This document shows positions 58,843-64,000 of a stretch of 64,000 nt of DNA, one piece after another. Source of the DNA: Chryseosolibacter sp964563295 (lineage in GTDB: Bacteria > Bacteroidota > Bacteroidia > Cytophagales > Cyclobacteriaceae). The notes beneath the pieces are model-generated. The model searched no databases. It saw nothing but the letters and a program-made list of their open reading frames with translations, and was not told the origin of the DNA. The stretch covers positions 1-64,000 of the forward strand of contig CAZLWX010000006.1 of assembly GCA_964563295.1 (NCBI GenBank), given 5' to 3'. How positions within the stretch are numbered: position 1 is the stretch's first letter; every line of letters begins with the position of its first letter. Position numbers and translations under genes: made by a program.

Positions 58843-60990
58843 TTACAATCGGAGGGTCTTCCACTCTGATTTTTTCAAGGCGATGTATTCACCGCGGTGT
58901 TGGTCGTACATCAACCCGTCGTAAGTCATCGGAATCGTGCTCACGCCGTCCTGGTTGAGCAGGCCGTATTTGCCATCGCGGGCAACGATGAAGGCTCCAT
59001 TTTCAAGGGGCTGAATGCGATCGTATTTAGTGCCGATAAACAAGCGTCCTCCGTTGCCATAGCCCCATGCTGTGCCCTGCCGGAAGACATACCGCCGGCC
59101 CGGCAGCAGCGTTACCTCCTCGTATCGCAAAGGGAGCACGATCTCTCCATTCTGGTCGATGATCCCCCATTGATCTTTTTGGCGCACACGTGCAATTCCA
59201 TCCCTGAAAGCACCAACATCATCATACACCGGCTGAATAGCAAGTTGATCGGCATGGTTGATGAATCCCCACCGGCCACGGATTTTGACAGCTGCCAGGC
59301 CTTCACTGAAGTCCATGACGTTCTCATACCGGTTGGCAATCCGTAGTCTGCTTTCCGAATCAATGAAGCCGAAACGACCATCACTCTTGATGGCACGTAA
59401 ACCTTCGCTGGCGATGCCGGAAACGTGCTCAACGCCGTCGGACAATGTACCGCGATCGAGGATAACGCCCGTAAAATCTATTTTCCACAATCCGCCGGAA
59501 GGCAATTGTTCAAGGAAATGGTCGCCTGCAACTTTCAGTTCATTATCGGAAAAGTAAATCAACTCTCCTTTCATCGACTTCAGGAACGTCGTCGTCGGAG
59601 AGCGCACCAGGTATAGGCTATCGTTGAGTATTTCGAGCTGTTCAGGCTGAGGTGTTACGATCCACGATTCGTCCGTTCCGATTATTCCGAATTGTCCTTT
59701 GAATTTTACAACCACCCGTTCATTGTCGTGCATGAGGAAAGAATCGTGAACACACGCGATAATTTCTCTTCCGGTGGTATCAATTGCTCCCCAGTACCCT
59801 CTGTTTATCACCGGGAAAAAAACACCGTTGAAGGGAGCGATGGAGTCGTAGTTGTGTTGGGAGATGATGTCTCCTGCACCGTTGAGCAGAATCCAGCGAT
59901 TTCGTCCGTACATCATTTTTTCTGCCCTCGTGAAGTTGCCGTCAACTGCGATGCGGCTGTATTCAGGAGTAATGACCATTTCGCCGCGGCTGTTGACTAC
60001 TCCACACCCGTCGCCCATCGATACCACGGCACGCCCATCGCAGAAATGTCCAATTGAAGAAAATGACAAATCATTTAACGGACTGAAGTCGGGGCGTGCA
60101 AACCAAACCTGTTTATTAATGCGGACTTTCAACAGATCAGGCGTCACGACCACCACGGAGTCGGCGCGGTATGACCGCAGCATGTCGTTGTTCCCGGATA
60201 GAAAGACCCACTCGTCAGGTTGTCTGACGCTCACCGCGCCATTGTCGCCGATAGTTACTTCCCGGTAAACGGGATCTACCCGAATCTGTCCCTCCCGGTC
60301 GATGACACCCTGATGATGCCCCTGGTAGATGATCGCCATATTCTTGCGAAACTCCGAGAGGCTGTCAATTAAAAATGGCGTGATCTGTTTGCCGTCTTCA
60401 GAGAAGATCGCCGTTTTGTTTTCAAAATTTTCGACACCGTAGCGAAGACTTCCCAACGGGTAAATATTCTGGTAGGCGAGGGGAATGAGAACGTTGTTTT
60501 GGTAATCGATCAGACCATGATTGAAATGGACTCCATTCCGCACGTAGACAATGGCGCGAAATGAAGATGTACGAAGCCCGTCATATTCAAATGGGATGAC
60601 TTCCTTACCGGATGTGTTGACACAACCCGCGACGATCCTGACCGAGCCCGCCTTTTTTCTGCGACCGACGATCAGCGTCCCTTCCCCGGGGGAGAGATCG
60701 ACGTACTGAGGTTTGGTGACGCGGCTGTTGCTGATGTTGATAAGACCCCAAAAGCCGTTTGACTGATAGCCCGTGACATTATCGATGATTGAAAAGGTGC
60801 CATTGCTCCAACCCATCGCCTCATACTCGGCCGGGATGAGGATATCACCACGCTGATTCTTCAGTCCAACTTTGCCGTTTTCCTCAAAGACACTGAAATC
60901 CTCGCCATTCTTGTGCATCGCGGTTTCGGCGGCGCCGCAGGGCGAGGTCAGGACTAGCAGGGCAACAAAAAATAAAATGCGGCTCACCAT
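58843..60990 (-). CDS. Secreted WG-repeat protein
   Basis: 715 aa from the ATG at 60990 (MVSRILFFVALLVLTSPCGA, a signal peptide). An ATG two codons earlier (60996) is equally possible. The frame open to 61338 passes through a -7 box and lacks the repeat. WG repeats fill the rest, a dozen or so, with the pattern W/YG-hydrophobic-(I/L)(N/D)..G....(P)..Y. Examples are FWGLINISNSRVTKPQYVDL, WGFINHADQLAIQPVYDDV and WGIIDQNGEIVLPLRYEEV. Such beta-propeller-like proteins are common in Bacteroidota; the function is unknown. It is convergent with floA. Confidence 0.88.
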   Translation of the reverse strand: MVSRILFFVALLVLTSPCGAAETAMHKNGEDFSVFEENGKVGLKNQRGDILIPAEYEAMGWSNGTFSIIDNVTGYQSNGFWGLINISNSRVTKPQYVDLSPGEGTLIVGRRKKAGSVRIVAGCVNTSGKEVIPFEYDGLRTSSFRAIVYVRNGVHFNHGLIDYQNNVLIPLAYQNIYPLGSLRYGVENFENKTAIFSEDGKQITPFLIDSLSEFRKNMAIIYQGHHQGVIDREGQIRVDPVYREVTIGDNGAVSVRQPDEWVFLSGNNDMLRSYRADSVVVVTPDLLKVRINKQVWFARPDFSPLNDLSFSSIGHFCDGRAVVSMGDGCGVVNSRGEMVITPEYSRIAVDGNFTRAEKMMYGRNRWILLNGAGDIISQHNYDSIAPFNGVFFPVINRGYWGAIDTTGREIIACVHDSFLMHDNERVVVKFKGQFGIIGTDESWIVTPQPEQLEILNDSLYLVRSPTTTFLKSMKGELIYFSDNELKVAGDHFLEQLPSGGLWKIDFTGVILDRGTLSDGVEHVSGIASEGLRAIKSDGRFGFIDSESRLRIANRYENVMDFSEGLAAVKIRGRWGFINHADQLAIQPVYDDVGAFRDGIARVRQKDQWGIIDQNGEIVLPLRYEEVTLLPGRRYVFRQGTAWGYGNGGRLFIGTKYDRIQPLENGAFIVARDGKYGLLNQDGVSTIPMTYDGLMYDQHRGEYIALKKSEWKTLRL

Positions 60991-61004
60991 CTCCATCTGA
61001 CCGG

Positions 61005-61012
61005 CAAAGTTA
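61005..61012 (-). promoter_or_regulatory. -7 promoter box of the WG-repeat gene
   Basis: Minus-strand TAACTTTG, a full match to TAnnTTTG, 8 or 14 bases before the two candidate ATGs. It excludes the start at 61023. Confidence 0.45.
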
Positions 61013-61101
61013 CATTCCTTCATGAATTCCGGGGAATTTTTGAGAGATTTGTGGTTTTCATTGGCCGAACGATGGGCTGGCTCGCCGACCTGTTTATTTG
61101 C

Positions 61102-61109
61102 TACCTTTG
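61102..61109 (+). promoter_or_regulatory. -7 promoter box of the MBL/rhodanese gene
   Basis: TACCTTTG, a full match to TAnnTTTG, 27 bases before the ATG at 61137. Confidence 0.5.
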
Positions 61110-61136
61110 TTACCCTATTAAAATGAACATTCTGGT

Positions 61137-62516
61137 ATGTATATAGAACAACTTTATACCAATTGCCTGGCAGAGGCAGCCTACTACATTGAATCCGAGG
61201 GGCAAGCGGCTGTAATCGACCCACTTCGCGAAAGCGATCCCTACCTCGAGCTCGCCGCGAAGCGAGGCGCCCGCATCCGGTATGTGTTCGAGACTCACTT
61301 TCACGCTGATTTTGTCTCTGGCCACATCGACCTGGCACGACAGGCAGGCGCGCCGATTATTTACGGACCAGGCGCGAACACCGACTACCCGGTGCACAAT
61401 GCTCAGGACGGAGAGGAGTTCCAACTCGGAAAAATTCGAATACGAGTATTGCATACACCGGGTCATACACCCGAATCCTCATGTTACCTCTTGCTGGACG
61501 AGAATGGCAAGCCCCACGCGGTCTTCACAGGCGACACATTATTTGTCGGCGATGTTGGAAGGCCTGACCTGCTCGATGGGGTCATGACTCGCGAACAGCT
61601 GGCGGGGATGCTTTACCACTCACTGAACACCAAAATCAAAACGTTGCCTGATGATGTCGTTGTGTACCCTGCACATGGTCCCGGTTCGGCCTGTGGAAAA
61701 AGTATCGGCAAGGAGACTTTCTCGACTATCGGCGAGCAGAAGAAATTTAATTACGCATTAAAAGCGACCAACGAACAAGAATTTATCGAGAAGGTGACTG
61801 AGGGCATCCTGCCGCCTCCGCAATATTTTTATGAAGATGCCCGGATCAACCGTTCGGGATACTCGCCGCTCGACCATATCATTCAGCGCAATCAAAGGCC
61901 CCTCGATACGGACGCCTTTCGTGAACGGATGAGCGCCGGTGCCCTGGTGCTGGACACACGTCGTGCGGAGGATTTCGAAAAAGGATTTATCCCTGGGTCG
62001 ATAAACATCGGTCTGAACGGCCAGTTTGCTGTTTGGGTAGGCACCTTGATCAATATCAACGATCGAATTATTTTGGTGACCGAACCAGGTAAGGAGTACG
62101 AATCGTTACTTCGCCTTGCTCGTGTCGGATACGAAAACGTCGATGGGTTTCTTGCAGGTGGCATTGAAGCGTGGCAATGGGAAAAAGATACGGTCACGAG
62201 TGTTCATGTGGGGGAGCTTCAGACGATACTCGATGCGCACACCTCCGTACTCGATGTTCGCAAGCCCGGCGAGTGGAACATCAGCCACTTGAAAGATGCC
62301 ATATTTCTCCCCTTATCCGACTTCCCGGGAAATCTCTCAGGCCTGGATCGCGATAAGAACTATGTCGTGCACTGTGGCGGTGGCTATCGCTCGATGACGG
62401 CCATCTCGATCATGAAGAATCATGGGTTTCATAAACTCGTCAACGTTTCTGGCGGATTTGGTACCCTTCTGAAAGCTGGATTACCAATCGTTACCGAGGA
62501 AGTCGCGGTGAGCTAA
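61137..62516 (+). CDS. Metallo-beta-lactamase fold protein with two rhodanese domains (persulfide dioxygenase-like)
   Basis: 459 aa, cytoplasmic. The N-terminal MBL domain (about 1-250) has the metal motif THFHADFVSGH, HTPGHTPES, FTGDTLFVGDVGRPDLL and PAHGPGSACG, as in ETHE1-type persulfide dioxygenases. Rhodanese domain 1 (about 255-350) lacks the active Cys: its loop reads VTEPGKEYE. Rhodanese domain 2 (about 360-455) keeps it, VVHCGGGYRS. It would act on glutathione- or thiol-bound persulfide from sulfide metabolism. Its stop abuts the convergent binding-protein gene with no spacer. Confidence 0.9.
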   Translation: MYIEQLYTNCLAEAAYYIESEGQAAVIDPLRESDPYLELAAKRGARIRYVFETHFHADFVSGHIDLARQAGAPIIYGPGANTDYPVHNAQDGEEFQLGKIRIRVLHTPGHTPESSCYLLLDENGKPHAVFTGDTLFVGDVGRPDLLDGVMTREQLAGMLYHSLNTKIKTLPDDVVVYPAHGPGSACGKSIGKETFSTIGEQKKFNYALKATNEQEFIEKVTEGILPPPQYFYEDARINRSGYSPLDHIIQRNQRPLDTDAFRERMSAGALVLDTRRAEDFEKGFIPGSINIGLNGQFAVWVGTLININDRIILVTEPGKEYESLLRLARVGYENVDGFLAGGIEAWQWEKDTVTSVHVGELQTILDAHTSVLDVRKPGEWNISHLKDAIFLPLSDFPGNLSGLDRDKNYVVHCGGGYRSMTAISIMKNHGFHKLVNVSGGFGTLLKAGLPIVTEEVAVS

Positions 62517-63650
62517 TCACTCCAGTCGCTTGTGAAAATACGGGACATATCCCGGTAGTAACTCGGGATGGGCGATCCGAACCAGATCTTTAAGTATGAT
62601 GTCGGGTCTTAGATAGCCCAGTTCAAGGAATTCGCTTCCTCCTTTTGCGCCTTTGCGCGCATCGTACGTGAACACATTTCCGTCTTCAAATGCCTTGAAT
62701 TTCGAGTAGCGATGATCGCTTCTCCTCATTTCCTCCAGCGACCGGTAGTTGGCTACACCGATCCAGAGATCTGCCTCACTCGCCGTCTTGAATACCGACT
62801 CGAAGCTGACCTGTAAGTATCCCTGTGTTGGATCGTCTGCCCACAGATAACGGCATCCCGCGTCTTCAAACAGGCGTGCCGCGTAATTCTTTCCGCCTGG
62901 CATAAACCAGGCATCGCCATAAACGATCCCGCTTAGCACGGTTGGTCTGACCTTGACCGAGTCGGCCATGGCTTTGGTCTGCAAATAGTTTTTTTCAATT
63001 ACTGAAAATACAGAATCGGCTACTCGCTCTTTATTAAAGAAGAGCGCCATGAACTTGATCCATTCGGCACGGCCAAGCGGATGCTTCTCCAGGTATTCCG
63101 AGTTCAGTACTACGGGAATCCGAAGGTCTTCAATTTTGCTGAACTGGCCGTAGTCGCTACTCATCGTGTATCCCATTACCATGTCGGGATCCAATACCGC
63201 GAGCCGTTCCAGGTTGATACCCTTGTCGACACCGAGGTCCATCACCTCGCCACGGTCAATGCGCTGTCGCATTTTCTCTGAGCTGATATAGTCCGGCGTA
63301 GGGAAGCCAGTCAGCTTATTGGTCTCGCCGAGATAGTCAAGAAGGGGGATATGAGTAGTCGACGTGCATACGATGCTCTTCAATGGAATGCGGACCACGC
63401 GCGTCTCAGAGTCGTGTGAAGGTACGGATTCACCACGCGGCACAAGCAGGTATTTGTAGCCGGTGGATGCGCCCTGGTAGGGATACAATACCTCGACCAG
63501 TTTACTGTTATCCAGAACGGAAACCTTAAACCCCTCTGCGTACTTGAGATTCGTATATGGTATTGCCGGCGGTGCCGATATCAGGTGTTCACCTTTTTGC
63601 TGGACACAGCCCGCGAGCAAAACGACCGCGACAGGGAACCACCATTTCAT
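62517..63650 (-). CDS. ABC-type cobalamin/Fe-siderophore substrate-binding lipoprotein (BtuF-like)
   Basis: 377 aa. Lipobox LLAGC with Cys15, so it is a lipid-anchored periplasmic binding protein. The two-lobe fold of the helical-backbone class spans about 75-365: RVVRIPLKSIVCTSTTHIPLLDYLGE, VDKGINLERLAVLDPDMVMGY and YLRPDIILKDLVRIAHPELLPG. The nearby cobalamin riboswitch (divergent, 57 bases from the start) points to a corrinoid ligand rather than iron; this is inference. No permease or ATPase gene is next to it within the window. A near-match -7 box, TAATATTG (63655-63662), sits 4 bases before the ATG. Confidence 0.85.
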   Translation of the reverse strand: MKWWFPVAVVLLAGCVQQKGEHLISAPPAIPYTNLKYAEGFKVSVLDNSKLVEVLYPYQGASTGYKYLLVPRGESVPSHDSETRVVRIPLKSIVCTSTTHIPLLDYLGETNKLTGFPTPDYISSEKMRQRIDRGEVMDLGVDKGINLERLAVLDPDMVMGYTMSSDYGQFSKIEDLRIPVVLNSEYLEKHPLGRAEWIKFMALFFNKERVADSVFSVIEKNYLQTKAMADSVKVRPTVLSGIVYGDAWFMPGGKNYAARLFEDAGCRYLWADDPTQGYLQVSFESVFKTASEADLWIGVANYRSLEEMRRSDHRYSKFKAFEDGNVFTYDARKGAKGGSEFLELGYLRPDIILKDLVRIAHPELLPGYVPYFHKRLE

Positions 63651-63694
63651 TTTGCAATATTAAGGTATTACGCCGATGAGTTAAGAAATCTGCT

Positions 63695-63702
63695 TATGTT
63701 TG
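63695..63702 (+). promoter_or_regulatory. -7 promoter box of the cobalamin riboswitch transcript
   Basis: TATGTTTG, a full match to TAnnTTTG, ends 4 bases before the outer stem of the riboswitch, as expected if transcription begins at its 5' end. Confidence 0.55.
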
Positions 63703-63706
63703 TATG

Positions 63707-63892
63707 TGAATATGCGGTTCCCTTGCTGACTACGTCGTCAAGGGATTAAAAGGGAATACCGGTGAAAAATCCGGAGCTGTCCCCGCAACTGTAATCCACA
63801 CATCGCTGTCGGCAATCGCCCAGGCCACTGTCCCTACCGGGATGGGAAGGCCGCCGACAAGTGGAAAGCCAGGAGACCTGCCGATGTATTCA
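63707..63892 (+). promoter_or_regulatory. Cobalamin (adenosylcobalamin) riboswitch
   Basis: The conserved core is clear: GGTGAAAAATCCGG then GCTGTCCCCGCAACTGTAA (about 63761-63794), GCCACTG (63824-63830), and the B12 box AAGCCAGGAGACCTGCC (63867-63883). The outer stem pairs TGAATA (63707-63712) with TATTCA (63887-63892). It lies on the + strand, upstream of the gene starting at 63992. Cobalamin should repress that gene. A small hairpin, CTTTCGGGTGAAAG (63908-63921), follows and may be part of the expression platform. Confidence 0.95.
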
Positions 63893-63991
63893 GCCAATTA
63901 GTCAGAGCTTTCGGGTGAAAGGCAATGCGCGCGAGAACATCACGCCCACATTTCTCCAGAGCTCATAGTATTCAATCAAAACGTAAATGCT

Positions 63992-64000
63992 ATGAGAAAA
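63992..64000 (+). CDS. Start of a cobalamin-regulated gene, cut by the window edge
   Basis: Only ATGAGAAAA (Met-Arg-Lys) is inside the window. The position, about 100 bases after the riboswitch, and a basic signal-peptide-like start suggest an exported protein, most likely a TonB-dependent receptor for corrinoids (BtuB-like), as is usual behind this riboswitch in Bacteroidota. The product is inference from context. Confidence 0.5.

Noticed and set aside
60991..61338. Long N-terminal extension of the WG-repeat protein
   Set aside because: Overlaps the divergent MBL gene and its promoter; the signal peptide begins at the internal Met.

Overview
This window looks like the chromosome of a member of the Bacteroidota, most likely a Cytophagales-type bacterium. 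The evidence is a complete sprA gene (outer-membrane translocon of the type IX secretion system, T9SS), a protein with a T9SS C-terminal sorting domain, atpD-atpC standing apart from the other ATP synthase genes, a TonB-receptor-type cobalamin riboswitch, and fifteen copies of the Bacteroidota -7 promoter box TAnnTTTG placed just upstream of genes. Base composition looks even throughout. I see no integrase, transposase, phage gene, CRISPR array, rRNA or tRNA, so this is core chromosome. Start codons were adjusted where the longest reading frame runs through a promoter box or into a divergent gene.

Layout. 1-7.4 kb: a small lipoprotein, a heptamer-repeat tract, atpC and atpD, a sensor histidine kinase, a two-gene ABC exporter and a secreted toastrack-like protein. 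7.4-11.5 kb: dnaJ-grpE, obg, adk and hpt. 11.6-16.2 kb: an M42-like aminopeptidase, upp, a small membrane protein, sdaA and an M28 peptidase. 16.3-22.8 kb: gcvP, a second M28 peptidase, a small lipoprotein, lipA and gcvH. 22.9-33.1 kb: maeB, ruvA and sprA. 33.3-43.5 kb: tatA-gatA-mltD, then a tightly overlapped cell-envelope operon (flippase, sugar nucleotidyltransferase, TPR protein, DUF4292 lipoprotein, EnvC-like protein), then an enoyl-CoA hydratase. 43.6-47.6 kb: a T9SS cargo gene interrupted by 100 Ns, tdh, a small ORF, kbl and a PH-like membrane protein. 47.9-52.7 kb: mgtC, folP-cdaA (c-di-AMP synthase), and DUF1599, DoxX-thioredoxin-like and aroK. 52.7-58.8 kb: an outer-membrane FadL-like protein with a Tyr/Trp-rich secreted partner, proS, nfeD and floA. 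58.8-64 kb: a WG-repeat protein, a metallo-beta-lactamase/rhodanese protein, a cobalamin-type binding lipoprotein, and a cobalamin riboswitch driving a gene cut off by the window edge.

Functional links. Threonine is turned to glycine by tdh and kbl. Glycine is oxidised by the cleavage system (gcvP, gcvH), whose H protein needs lipoate made by lipA. Serine is deaminated by sdaA. Envelope work dominates the rest: T9SS, Tat export, peptidoglycan turnover, polysaccharide flipping and outer-membrane transport. The most unusual observations are a DnaJ that keeps only one of its two zinc sites, a family of intergenic tandem and inverted repeats with 7-, 8- and 9-base periods, a two-copy interspersed element, several promoters that sit so close to the start codon that the transcripts would be nearly leaderless, and a self-duplicated DUF1599 protein encoded with a DoxX-thioredoxin-like fusion.
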